Shown here one piece after another: positions 33,899 through 42,056 of a stretch of DNA of 64,000 nt. A program made the translations under genes and the position numbers. Position 1 is the stretch's first letter. Every line of letters begins with the position of its first letter. Origin of the DNA: Zunongwangia atlantica 22II14-10F7 (lineage in GTDB: Bacteria > Bacteroidota > Bacteroidia > Flavobacteriales > Flavobacteriaceae). The stretch is from the NCBI RefSeq assembly GCF_002094855.1, contig NZ_ARYN01000014.1:62001-126000 (forward strand), written 5' to 3'. The notes beneath the pieces are model-generated. The model saw only the letters and a program-made list of their open reading frames with translations, did not search any database and was not told where the DNA came from.

Positions 33899-35254
33899 AT
33901 GAAAGCGAGATTTATAGTTTTATTATCGGCGGTAATGCTAGGTTCTGGGGCATTTGCTCAGGATTGTCAGACTACTGCAGCTTTGGCTTACGATGATGCT
34001 AAGGCGAAGAATTATGATGCGGCATACGAGCCGTTAATGAAAGTGAAAGATGAATGCCCAGATTACAGTTTGGCTACTTTCCAGTATTTGGCAATGGCAC
34101 TTAACTACAAAATTGGTAAGGCCACTGGTGATGAAAAAACAAAATATATCAATGAATTAATTGATGTATACAAAGGAAGATTAGAACACTATCCTGAGAA
34201 AACTAAAAAAGGTGATATCTACGGAGATATCGCATTATTAAAGTTTACTCATAAAATTGGATCTACAGAAGATAGATTTAATGCTTTCGATAAAGCATAT
34301 ACTGAAGATAAAGAAAACTTTACCAGTCCAAAAGGTTTATATGCTTATTTTGATTTAATGGTAAATATGCAAGATGCCGGTGAGCGTGAGCTACAGGATG
34401 TTTTTGATATCTACGATAGAGTAATGGCGAAAATTGAAGAAGAGGAAATCAATGAAGCAGATCGTCTTCAGCCATTAATTGAAAAGCAAGATGCTGGTGA
34501 AGATTTAACTTCTAAAGAGCAAAGAGCAGCACAAATTGCTGAGCAAAGATTAACTAATTTTAATGCAGTTAAGAATGCCTTAAATGCAAAATTAGGTGCT
34601 CGTGCAGATTGTGATAACTTAGTGCCACTTTACGAGAAAGATTTTGAAGCTAAAAAAGAAGACGTTTCTTGGTTAAGAAATGCGAATGCTCGTCTTTCAG
34701 CTAAAGATTGTGAGGATCCATTGTTCTTCAAGATTTCTGAAGCACTTCACCAATTAGAGCCTTCTGCTGCTTCTGCCTATTCATTAGGGCAGTTAGCTGA
34801 AGCTGATGGTGATAGAGCGAAAGCTTTAGAGTATTATAACGAAGCTGCAGATTTAGAAGATGATGCTGCAAATAAAGCTAAGATTTACTATAGAATTGCT
34901 CAGAACTATAAGTCTTCTGGAAGTTTTTCTCAAGCTAGAAACTTCTACAAGAAAGCAATTCAGGCTAAGCCTTCTTATGGTAGAGCTTATTTAAATATCG
35001 CAGATATGTATGCAGATAGTGCTAACAACTGTGGTGAAACAAGTTTCGAAAAAAGAGCGGTTTACTGGTTAGCTGCAGAGTATGTAGCAAAAGCTGGTAG
35101 AGTAGATCCTTCACTTTCAAACCATGCGAATGCAACAGTTGCGGCTTACAATGGTCGTGCCCCACAAAAAGCTGATGTATTCCAGGAAGGGAAAAAATCT
35201 GGAGATGCTATTCAGATTGGTTGTTGGATTGGGGAAACTGTACGTATCCCGTAA
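33899..35254 (+). CDS. Periplasmic TPR-repeat protein
   Basis: The 451 residues start with a signal peptide (ends GSGAFAQDC). TPR-like helical pairs follow: an early pair around YDDAKAKNYDAAYEPLMKVKDECP, and two clear repeats near the C-terminus (SAYSLGQLAEADGDRAKAL and IYYRIAQNYKSSGSFSQARN). These repeats usually bind protein partners. The gene lies between a barrel-protein gene and lptC and its stop is eight bases before lptC, yet a strong hairpin starts within lptC. Its function is unknown; a structural or assembly role at the outer membrane is inference. Confidence 0.82.
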   Translation: MKARFIVLLSAVMLGSGAFAQDCQTTAALAYDDAKAKNYDAAYEPLMKVKDECPDYSLATFQYLAMALNYKIGKATGDEKTKYINELIDVYKGRLEHYPEKTKKGDIYGDIALLKFTHKIGSTEDRFNAFDKAYTEDKENFTSPKGLYAYFDLMVNMQDAGERELQDVFDIYDRVMAKIEEEEINEADRLQPLIEKQDAGEDLTSKEQRAAQIAEQRLTNFNAVKNALNAKLGARADCDNLVPLYEKDFEAKKEDVSWLRNANARLSAKDCEDPLFFKISEALHQLEPSAASAYSLGQLAEADGDRAKALEYYNEAADLEDDAANKAKIYYRIAQNYKSSGSFSQARNFYKKAIQAKPSYGRAYLNIADMYADSANNCGETSFEKRAVYWLAAEYVAKAGRVDPSLSNHANATVAAYNGRAPQKADVFQEGKKSGDAIQIGCWIGETVRIP

Positions 35255-35261
35255 TTAGAAT

Positions 35262-35828
35262 ATGAAAATCACATATCGTGAAATAATAAAAGGCATTGTC
35301 ACGCTTATTGGCGTGACAATGCTTTTTTCATGTGAGGGTAATTTAAATGAAGTAAGAGCACTTCAAAATCCTGCAGATGCTCCAGCAGGAACAGCTAATG
35401 GTATTCTTATGAAGTATACCGACTCTGGGCGGGTAGTTGCTACGCTAAAGAGCCCAAAAATGTTTGATTTCGAGAATAAAGATTTTCCGTATAGAGAATT
35501 TCCAGAGGGTGTTTATATCGAGTTCTTTGGTAAGGATAATGAAAAAAGTACTGTAACTGCAGATTATGGTATTGTTTATAGTGGTACAGGTCTAGTAGAC
35601 CTTCGTGGTAACGTGGTTATTTTTACTGCAGATAGTACGCTTTTGGAAGGTGAACAGCTTTATTGGGATCAAAATCAAAGTTGGGTGTTTACCGATCGTG
35701 AAAATCAAATTAAATTTCCCGATGGCTCTTTTAATGAAGGAATGGGTTTTGATTCCAATCAAAATTTCGATAAATTCAACTTTAGAACCAATAGTGGGAT
35801 TCAAAACATAGACGAGTCAGAAAAATGA
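35262..35828 (+). CDS. lptC: LPS export ABC transporter periplasmic protein LptC
   Basis: Lipoprotein-type LptC of 188 residues, part of the bridge that carries LPS from the inner to the outer membrane. It has a signal peptide with lipobox ending at the Cys of TMLFSC (residue 24). The LptC fold core follows: GILMKYTDSGRVVATLKSPKM, then EFPEGVYIEFFGKDN and GLVDLRGNVVIFTADSTLLEGEQLYWD. The codons for the signal peptide (35288-35328) form a near-perfect terminator hairpin with a T6 run. It overlaps the next gene in an ATGA arrangement. Confidence 0.88.
   Translation: MKITYREIIKGIVTLIGVTMLFSCEGNLNEVRALQNPADAPAGTANGILMKYTDSGRVVATLKSPKMFDFENKDFPYREFPEGVYIEFFGKDNEKSTVTADYGIVYSGTGLVDLRGNVVIFTADSTLLEGEQLYWDQNQSWVFTDRENQIKFPDGSFNEGMGFDSNQNFDKFNFRTNSGIQNIDESEK
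35288..35328 (+). terminator. Terminator-like hairpin inside the lptC signal-peptide codons
   Basis: GCATTGTCACGC (35293-35304) pairs perfectly with GCGTGACAATGC (35311-35322) around the loop TTATTG, with A residues before and six T after (35323-35328). In form it is a full intrinsic terminator, yet it lies 27 bases into lptC. It may end part of the transcripts coming from coaX and the TPR gene and so lower lptC expression, or act as an attenuator that translation opens. Confidence 0.6.
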
Positions 35829-36022
35829 CAAAATATTTTAGGTATTTCGAGTATGCGTATTTAATAATTGGAGGTTTCTTTATTTTCGAAACTTTTGCCA
35901 TTTGGGATACCGAGCGCAGTAGAGCGTACATTTTTATATTTCTTGCTGCAATGGCAATATTCATGTTTTTCTTCAAAAGAAATTTCCGTAGAAAGCTAGA
36001 AAAAAGACAAAAAGATAAATAA
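35825..36022 (+). CDS. Small two-helix membrane protein
   Basis: The 65 residues hold two hydrophobic segments (YLIIGGFFIFETFAIW and AYIFIFLAAMAIFMFFF) and a strongly basic C-terminal tail. Its start overlaps the lptC stop (ATGA) and its stop shares one base with the next start (TAATG), so it is firmly within the operon. I do not recognise a named family. Its place between lptC and a CNNM-type protein suggests a membrane-associated helper, but that is inference. Confidence 0.75.
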   Translation: MTKYFRYFEYAYLIIGGFFIFETFAIWDTERSRAYIFIFLAAMAIFMFFFKRNFRRKLEKRQKDK

Positions 36023-37311
36023 TGAGTGCAGAAGTCATCATCATTATTTTTTCATTATTACTTTCCGCATTTTTTTCGGGTATGGAGATCGCTTACGTAT
36101 CTTCAAACAAAATTTATATTGAAATAGAGAAACTTCAGAATGATTTTTTAGCTAAAGTTTTAAAACGACTTACTAAAAAACCTTCTAAGTTTATTGCAGC
36201 CATGCTTGTAGGTAATAATATTGCCCTTGTTGTTTATGGTTTTTATATGGGCGATTTAATTATGGCCTGGTTAGGCGAAATTCAGCCTTTAAACAATGCA
36301 ATTTTAAATTATCTGGTAACAGATTTAAGTCTGTTTACCCAAACTGTATTATCTACACTGCTTATTTTAGTAACTGCTGAATTTCTTCCGAAGGTATTCT
36401 TTCAGATTTATGCGAATACGATGCTGAAGTTTTTTGCGGTACCAGCTTATCTTTTTTATCTGTTGTTCAGCTTTATTTCATCATTTGTAATATGGATTTC
36501 AGATATGATCCTGAAACGTTTTTTTAAAACCGATGGTGATGAAGTCCAACTTGCGTTCAGTAAAATAGAGCTAGGGAATTTTATTAGCGAACAAATGGAA
36601 ACAGTAGAGGAAGAGGATGAAGTAGATTCTGAAATCCAGATTTTTCAAAATGCACTGCAGTTTTCAGATATCAAAGCACGTGAAGTTATGATTCCGCGTA
36701 CCGAGATTATTGCGGTAAATCAAGATGAAGCACCAGGTGATTTGGTGAAAACCTTTACCGAAACTGGTCTTTCAAAAATTTTAATCTATAACGATACCAT
36801 AGACGATATTATAGGTTATGTGCATTCATTTGAATTATTTAAAAAACCTGCATCTATTAAGTCTATCTTGCTACCTGTGATTTTTGTTCCAGAAACCATG
36901 TGGGTAAAAGATGTGCTTAATGTTTTAATTAAAAAACGTAAAAGTATAGCAGTTGTTATCGATGAATACGGTGGTACCAGTGGGATGATGACGATTGAGG
37001 ATATCGTTGAAGAATTATTTGGAGAGATAGAAGATGAACATGATTCGCCAATCCTGGTAGACGAAAAAATTAGTGACGAGCATTTTAAATTCTCGGCAAG
37101 AGTAGAAGTAGATTATATTAACGAAACCTATCGTTTAAATATCCCTACGGGCGAAAATTATGAAACTTTAGGTGGGTTTATCGTAAATCATACAGAGGAA
37201 ATTCCTCAGCAAAACGAGGTGGTTCGAATCGATGAATTCGAATTTACGATCCTCGACGTTTCTAATACAAAAATCGATCTTGTAGAGCTTAAAATCAAGC
37301 CTGAAGATTAA
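36022..37311 (+). CDS. CNNM/CorC-type membrane protein with CBS pair (hemolysin-family name)
   Basis: The 429 residues start with a CNNM (DUF21) membrane domain of about four helices (1-180). A cytoplasmic CBS pair (about 205-335, with KAREVMIPRTEIIAVN and KSIAVVIDEYGGTSGMMTIEDIVEELFGEIEDE) and a C-terminal CorC_HlyC domain with the TLGGFIVN motif follow. Proteins of this build act in magnesium or cobalt efflux or in ion homeostasis; the database word hemolysin is a historical label, not evidence of toxicity. It is the last gene of the coaX-lptC cluster. Confidence 0.9.
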   Translation: MSAEVIIIIFSLLLSAFFSGMEIAYVSSNKIYIEIEKLQNDFLAKVLKRLTKKPSKFIAAMLVGNNIALVVYGFYMGDLIMAWLGEIQPLNNAILNYLVTDLSLFTQTVLSTLLILVTAEFLPKVFFQIYANTMLKFFAVPAYLFYLLFSFISSFVIWISDMILKRFFKTDGDEVQLAFSKIELGNFISEQMETVEEEDEVDSEIQIFQNALQFSDIKAREVMIPRTEIIAVNQDEAPGDLVKTFTETGLSKILIYNDTIDDIIGYVHSFELFKKPASIKSILLPVIFVPETMWVKDVLNVLIKKRKSIAVVIDEYGGTSGMMTIEDIVEELFGEIEDEHDSPILVDEKISDEHFKFSARVEVDYINETYRLNIPTGENYETLGGFIVNHTEEIPQQNEVVRIDEFEFTILDVSNTKIDLVELKIKPED

Positions 37312-37334
37312 AGCGTTAAAAAGTTAAGATTTTG

Positions 37335-37357
37335 CTAATTATAAGTTTTATAATTAG
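37335..37357. repeat. Perfect AT-rich inverted repeat between the CNNM gene and ppiD
   Basis: CTAATTATAA pairs exactly with TTATAATTAG around GTT. There is no T run after it, so a terminator is doubtful; an operator upstream of the foldase gene is equally possible. Confidence 0.45.
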
Positions 37358-37407
37358 CCTAAAAACACTATTTTCGCCCACTATATTTTGATAAATTATA
37401 TCTAAAA

Positions 37408-39516
37408 ATGGCAGTATTAAATAAAATCAGACAACGTTCTGTTTTCTTAATTTTAATTATTGCATTGGCATTATTTGCATTTGTTCTGGCCGATGTGATT
37501 AGAAGTGGTGGCTTTAGCGGTAAAGATAACTCTATTGCTACTGTAAATGGAGAGGAAATTAGCCGGGAAGAATTTGCCCGTCAGGTAGAGGCTTTTCAGC
37601 AAAATATGCGGGGAAGTATCACTACTACCCAAGCTGTAAATCGTGTTTGGGAACAGCAATTAAACCAAATTATTGTTGAAGAGCAGGTAGAAGCACTAGG
37701 GATTAGAGCAGAGCAGGCGCAGGTAAGACAAATGATGAGAGCTCAAATGTCTCAAAATCCTCAATTCACCAACGAAGCTGGAATGTTCGATGAGAATCGA
37801 GTAAAAGAATATGTGGCTAGTTTAAAACAAACTTCACCACAAATGTATCAGCAATGGTTAAGCTACGAAGAAGGTCTTTCAGAATCTGCTGCACAAAATA
37901 TTTATGCGAATATGATTCGTACAGGTGTAGGTGCAACTTTAACTGAAGGAAAACAGGCATACCATTTGCAAAACAACACTATGGATCTTCGTTATGTTCA
38001 GGTTCCTTTTTCTTCAATTTCAGATGATGAAGTTGAAGTTTCTAAGGCTGAAATTAAAGAATATGTAGATAGCCATAAAGCAAAGTTCGAAACTGAAGCC
38101 GCTCGTAATATTCAATATGTTATTTTTAGTGAAGAGCCATCTCCAGAAGATAAAGAAGAAGCTAAAGCATCTTTAACTGGTTTGTTAGAAGATAGAGTTG
38201 AATATAACTCTGTTTCTAAAACTAATGATACCATAGCTGGATTTAAAACAACTTCAGACGATCAGGAATTTGTTAATTCTAATTCAGATTTAACTCAGCC
38301 AGTAACTTTCAAATTCAAAAATCAGCTTCCAAAAGAATTTGCTGATGACTTGTTCAATCTTGAAGAAGGAGAAGTTTATGGTCCTTATGAAGAAAATGGA
38401 TACTGGAAGTTAAGCAAGTTGGTAGAGACTAAGCAAATCCCAGATTCGATAAAAGCAAGCCATATTTTATTAGGATATCAAGGCGCTCAGGCTGGTGGAA
38501 GCCGTACTGAAGCTGCTGCAAAACAATTAGCAGATAGTTTAGCTGGAGTTGTAAAGGCAAATAAATCTAAGATTGGAGAATTAGCAACTGAATTTTCAGA
38601 TGATCCTTCGGCTGCACAAAACTCTGGTGATCTTGGTTATTTTAGGCCTGGTATGATGGTGCCAACTTTCGACGATTTTGTTCTAAATAATAATGAAGGA
38701 ACTGTAGGTGTTGTAAAAACAGATTTTGGTTACCACGTTATTTATATTGAAGAGCAAACAGATAGAGAGAAAGCTGTAAAGATTGCTACTGTAGCAAGAG
38801 AAGTAGAAGCTACTGAAGGTACAAGAAATAAGCTTTTTAATGATGTAACTAAATTCGAGATCGCTGCAAGTGAGGGTGACTTTACTGAAGAAGCTAAAAC
38901 TGCAGATTATAGAATTCGTACTGTTCGTGACGTAAAAGCTTTAGACGAAAATATCCCAGGAGTAGGACAGCAGCGTCGTGTAGTACAATGGGCTTTTGAA
39001 GAAGAAGCTAAAGTAGGCGATGTTAAACGTTTCGAAATTCCAACAGGATACATCGTAGCTCAAATTACCGCTAAAAAGAAAAAAGGATTAATGAGTCCAG
39101 AAGATGCTTCTTCTGAAGTTATTCCAATTCTTACAAAGCAGAAGAAAGCTGAAATGATCAAAGAAAAGATTTCTGGAACTACTGTAGATCAGGTTGCAGA
39201 AAATCAAAATAAAATTGTTCAAACTGCAAATGCTGTAAACTTAAGTTCTCCAACACTTGCAGGTGCAGGTAGTGAGCCAGAAGTTGTAGGTGCTGTTTAT
39301 GCTTTAGAGGTTGGTGAAACAAGTAAGCCAATCGTAGGGGATAAAGGTGTTTATGTTGTAGAATTGGTAAGTAAGAGTGAAGCTCCAGAGCTAGATTCTT
39401 ATAAGCCATTCGCACAACAGGAAACTAGTAGTCGTCGCCAAATGGCGAACGCTAGAGCTTTTGAAGCTTTAAAAGCTAAAGCTGAGATTGAAGATAATAG
39501 AGCTAAATTCTATTAG
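37408..39516 (+). CDS. PpiD-like periplasmic peptidyl-prolyl isomerase and chaperone
   Basis: Inner-membrane-anchored foldase of 702 residues. One N-terminal membrane helix (about 10-32, SVFLILIIALALFAFVLADV) is followed by a SurA_N-type chaperone region. A parvulin domain follows (about 345-455) with ASHILLGYQG, a GELATEFSDDPSAAQNSGDLGYF stretch and FGYHVIYIEE. A second, degenerate parvulin-like part lies near the C-terminus. It should help fold outer-membrane and secreted proteins as they leave the Sec channel. It stands alone between an inverted repeat and a strong terminator. Confidence 0.92.
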   Translation: MAVLNKIRQRSVFLILIIALALFAFVLADVIRSGGFSGKDNSIATVNGEEISREEFARQVEAFQQNMRGSITTTQAVNRVWEQQLNQIIVEEQVEALGIRAEQAQVRQMMRAQMSQNPQFTNEAGMFDENRVKEYVASLKQTSPQMYQQWLSYEEGLSESAAQNIYANMIRTGVGATLTEGKQAYHLQNNTMDLRYVQVPFSSISDDEVEVSKAEIKEYVDSHKAKFETEAARNIQYVIFSEEPSPEDKEEAKASLTGLLEDRVEYNSVSKTNDTIAGFKTTSDDQEFVNSNSDLTQPVTFKFKNQLPKEFADDLFNLEEGEVYGPYEENGYWKLSKLVETKQIPDSIKASHILLGYQGAQAGGSRTEAAAKQLADSLAGVVKANKSKIGELATEFSDDPSAAQNSGDLGYFRPGMMVPTFDDFVLNNNEGTVGVVKTDFGYHVIYIEEQTDREKAVKIATVAREVEATEGTRNKLFNDVTKFEIAASEGDFTEEAKTADYRIRTVRDVKALDENIPGVGQQRRVVQWAFEEEAKVGDVKRFEIPTGYIVAQITAKKKKGLMSPEDASSEVIPILTKQKKAEMIKEKISGTTVDQVAENQNKIVQTANAVNLSSPTLAGAGSEPEVVGAVYALEVGETSKPIVGDKGVYVVELVSKSEAPELDSYKPFAQQETSSRRQMANARAFEALKAKAEIEDNRAKFY

Positions 39517-39534
39517 GATTTATATTCAAATAAT

Positions 39535-39567
39535 AAAAAAAAGCCACTCGATCGAGTGGCTTTTTTT
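39535..39567. terminator. Bidirectional terminator between ppiD-like gene and the GHMP kinase
   Basis: AAAAAAGCCACTCG and its complement CGAGTGGCTTTTTT form a perfect palindrome with A and T runs at both ends. It serves the foldase gene on the left and can serve the minus-strand kinase-HMGR operon on the right, whose last stop is at 39631. Confidence 0.9.
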
Positions 39568-39630
39568 ATTTCTGCAAATCTCCAGTAGTCGATTTTATAT
39601 AATTTTCGATACTTTTTTTAGAAGTAAAAT

Positions 39631-40554
39631 TTATAAGATCATTTTTGAATATGGGATCACCACTTCAAAGCCTTTAGTCTTAAAATATACCGTGGGATCA
39701 TTTTTACTCGTGGCCATTACAAAATCGCCGCCCCATGCACCAAGACTTTTAATACTTCCTTCAAAATCTGCGAAAACTCTAGTTTTAACCTTAGGCAGCT
39801 GTACTGCTTTAGCAATTAAATTCTCATGAATATTTAAAAGTAACTCAAATTCAGCCAGATTTTCGCATTTAATGAGTTGCTGAGTGATATTCGATACTTT
39901 TTCAATTAAAACTTCACGATGTGCGTCTTCCTGCTTTCTATAGTGCGCTATGCCTTCTCTGCTGTTTTGTTTCTGGTTTAGATATACAAAGTATATGTTA
40001 TCTGAAAATACCGGGTTAAAAGGCGATTTTAGCGAAATTTGGGTATCTTTTTTTCGCTCGTATGTAATTGCACCGTCTGCTTTGGCACAGGCAATGTCAT
40101 AACCACTTCCTCCAAAAGTTTTATTCAGTAAAACATAAGGATCTATAGACAGCCATTGGGAAATATTATTAATTAAGGTTGACGAGGTTCCCAATCCCCA
40201 TTCGCGCTTAAATTCTAATTCGGTTTCAATAATGTAACCTTTTTCGAAAAGATTTAAACCAGATAGTTCTTCTGCTTCTGTTAAAATCTGAATGCAACGT
40301 TGGGATATTTCAGTGGTTTTTTCTGAAATGTTTTCTTCTGAAGTTGATTTTATTCCGAAGGAATCTTTCCTAAACTCATCCTGAAACCAAATCTCACCGT
40401 TTTCATCTTTACTGATCCATTTTATTAATCCCGAAGAATTTTCTTCAACATTTAAAAACTGACCTTTTTTCGTAGGAAGGCATAAAGCTTGTGCGCCATC
40501 TAAAACTGCATATTCTGCAGTGATTAAAAGTTTTCCGTGGCTATAAAATCTCAT
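39631..40554 (-). CDS. GYDIA-family GHMP kinase (mevalonate-pathway kinase candidate)
   Basis: GHMP-superfamily small-molecule kinase of 307 residues. It has the N-terminal strand-turn HGKLLITAEYAVLDGA, a glycine-rich phosphate motif GLGTSSTLINNI, and the name-giving GGSGYDIACAKADG, where GYDIA replaces the usual DD/DN-type mevalonate kinase motif. The C-terminal motif SLGAWGGDFVMAT matches the family GHMP motif 3. Its start overlaps the HMG-CoA reductase stop by four bases, so both are one operon and a step acting on mevalonate or a phosphate of it is likely. The exact substrate is not proven by sequence. Confidence 0.85.
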   Translation of the reverse strand: MRFYSHGKLLITAEYAVLDGAQALCLPTKKGQFLNVEENSSGLIKWISKDENGEIWFQDEFRKDSFGIKSTSEENISEKTTEISQRCIQILTEAEELSGLNLFEKGYIIETELEFKREWGLGTSSTLINNISQWLSIDPYVLLNKTFGGSGYDIACAKADGAITYERKKDTQISLKSPFNPVFSDNIYFVYLNQKQNSREGIAHYRKQEDAHREVLIEKVSNITQQLIKCENLAEFELLLNIHENLIAKAVQLPKVKTRVFADFEGSIKSLGAWGGDFVMATSKNDPTVYFKTKGFEVVIPYSKMIL

Positions 40555-41867
40555 CCTCTAAGTTTTTCAAGTTGCACAGCAACATCGCTATGAGAAACCA
40601 CATTGGTTTTATAATATTCGATTAGTTTTTCTTTTTCTTCCAAAGTGGCGTTATGCTGATTAAGAATATTCATTAAATGCATTTTCATGTGGCCTTTTTG
40701 GATGCCGGTAGTGATTAGCGATTTTACAGCTGCAAAGTTCTGAGCCAATCCTGCTACGGCAACTATTTCCATCAATTTTCTGGCATTAGGTTTTCCAAGC
40801 ATTTCCATAGCAAGTTTTACTAGTGGATGAAGACTGGTTAAACCGCCAACAGTTCCTAAAGCCAAAGGAACTTCAATCCAAAATTTAAAGATTCCGTCTT
40901 CAACTTTTGCATGGGTTAGACTGGAGTACTGGCCATCTTTGGCGGCATAGGCATGAACGCCAGCTTCAATGGCTCTAAAATCGTTTCCGGTAGCTAGTAC
41001 AACCGCATCGATACCATTCATAATACCTTTATTGTGGGTAACGGCACGGTAAGGTTCTGTTTCAGCAATTTTTACTGCTCTTAAAAATTTTTCAGCAAAA
41101 TGTTCTCCGGTAAAATTCGCATCATCAGATAATTCATCTAGCGAGCAGGAAACTTCAGCACGCACAATACATTCAGGAACATAATTAGAAAGAATACTCA
41201 TCACAATTTCGATATTGCGCTCTTCATCATTAAAATCTTCCCAGATGGCGGCTTCTTTTTCAAGAATTTCAGCAAATTTTTCAAGGCAACTATTAATAAA
41301 ATTAGCGCCCATGCTGTCTACAGTTTCAAAATTACAGTGCAGCTGATAATAATTTTCAACTTCTGTGGTGCGCTCTCTTAGTTCGATGCTTTTAATTCCG
41401 CCACCGCGTTGCTCCATATTTTTAGTGATAGGTGCAGCAGCTTCTCTAAGTTTAGGCTCTAATTCGTTAAAAAACAGCTCTAATTTTTCTTCGCTTCCCT
41501 GGTAAATAAAATGTACTTGCCCAACTTTTATGGTGTCTATCACTTCAGTTTTAAATCCGCCTCGGCTTCCCCAAAACTTAGCGGCTTTGCTGGCCGCAGC
41601 AATAACCGAACTTTCTTCGATTGCCATAGGAATTGCAAAAAGCTCGTTGTTAATTAAAAAGTTAGGAGCAATTCCAAAAGGTAAATAATAATTAGAGATC
41701 GTATTTTCGGTAAACTCGTCGTGAAGTTGTTGTAAATTTTCCTCTTTATTCCAATACTGTTTTAAAACTTCTTCAGCTTTAGGATCGGCATTCAGATAGG
41801 TTTTAGTTAACCAGTTAATCTTTTCTTCTTTCGTTAGCTTCGAAAAGCCAGAAATTGGTTCCTTCAT
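40551..41867 (-). CDS. Hydroxymethylglutaryl-CoA reductase, class II
   Basis: Reduces HMG-CoA to mevalonate (or the reverse), feeding isoprenoid synthesis. From the Met at 41867 there are 438 residues. The catalytic Glu lies in IEESSVIAAAS, the substrate motif reads DSMGAN, the Lys is in THNKGIMNGIDAV, the Asp follows in DAVVLATGND, the GTVGG loop is present, and the His is in GHMKMHLMN. The frame is open 20 residues further upstream, but a -7 element (41891-41898) lies within that stretch and points to the start at 41867. Family databases call class II degradative, but linkage to the kinase suggests biosynthesis. Confidence 0.92.
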   Translation of the reverse strand: MKEPISGFSKLTKEEKINWLTKTYLNADPKAEEVLKQYWNKEENLQQLHDEFTENTISNYYLPFGIAPNFLINNELFAIPMAIEESSVIAAASKAAKFWGSRGGFKTEVIDTIKVGQVHFIYQGSEEKLELFFNELEPKLREAAAPITKNMEQRGGGIKSIELRERTTEVENYYQLHCNFETVDSMGANFINSCLEKFAEILEKEAAIWEDFNDEERNIEIVMSILSNYVPECIVRAEVSCSLDELSDDANFTGEHFAEKFLRAVKIAETEPYRAVTHNKGIMNGIDAVVLATGNDFRAIEAGVHAYAAKDGQYSSLTHAKVEDGIFKFWIEVPLALGTVGGLTSLHPLVKLAMEMLGKPNARKLMEIVAVAGLAQNFAAVKSLITTGIQKGHMKMHLMNILNQHNATLEEKEKLIEYYKTNVVSHSDVAVQLEKLRG

Positions 41868-41890
41868 GAAATTTTGTAATAGTTTCAATG

Positions 41891-41898
41891 CAAAGATA
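41891..41898 (-). promoter_or_regulatory. Promoter -7 element of the HMGR-kinase operon
   Basis: On the minus strand TATCTTTG matches TAnnTTTG exactly. Transcription would start near 41884, before the chosen HMGR start at 41867 and after the alternative Met at 41927. The -33 element is not clear. Confidence 0.5.
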
Positions 41899-42056
41899 CA
41901 ATTGTTATTTAGTTGCTCGTAAGACATAAATTTAATCCCGTGTTAGGGGATGTTGAAAATCTCTTTAACAAAATGTTAGTATTTAACACGAGTTGCGCCC
42001 GCTTTGTCATCAAAATTTAGTAAACTTGGCCTGCAATAAAATTTTTAAAGAATTTA

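Noticed and set aside
36022-37311. Hemolysin or toxin function
   Set aside because: The CNNM-CBS-CorC_HlyC layout points to ion homeostasis; the name is historical.
39488-39829. Plus-strand open frame of 113 codons over the end of the GHMP kinase gene
   Set aside because: It runs through a terminator hairpin and the antisense of conserved kinase codons; no protein features are seen.
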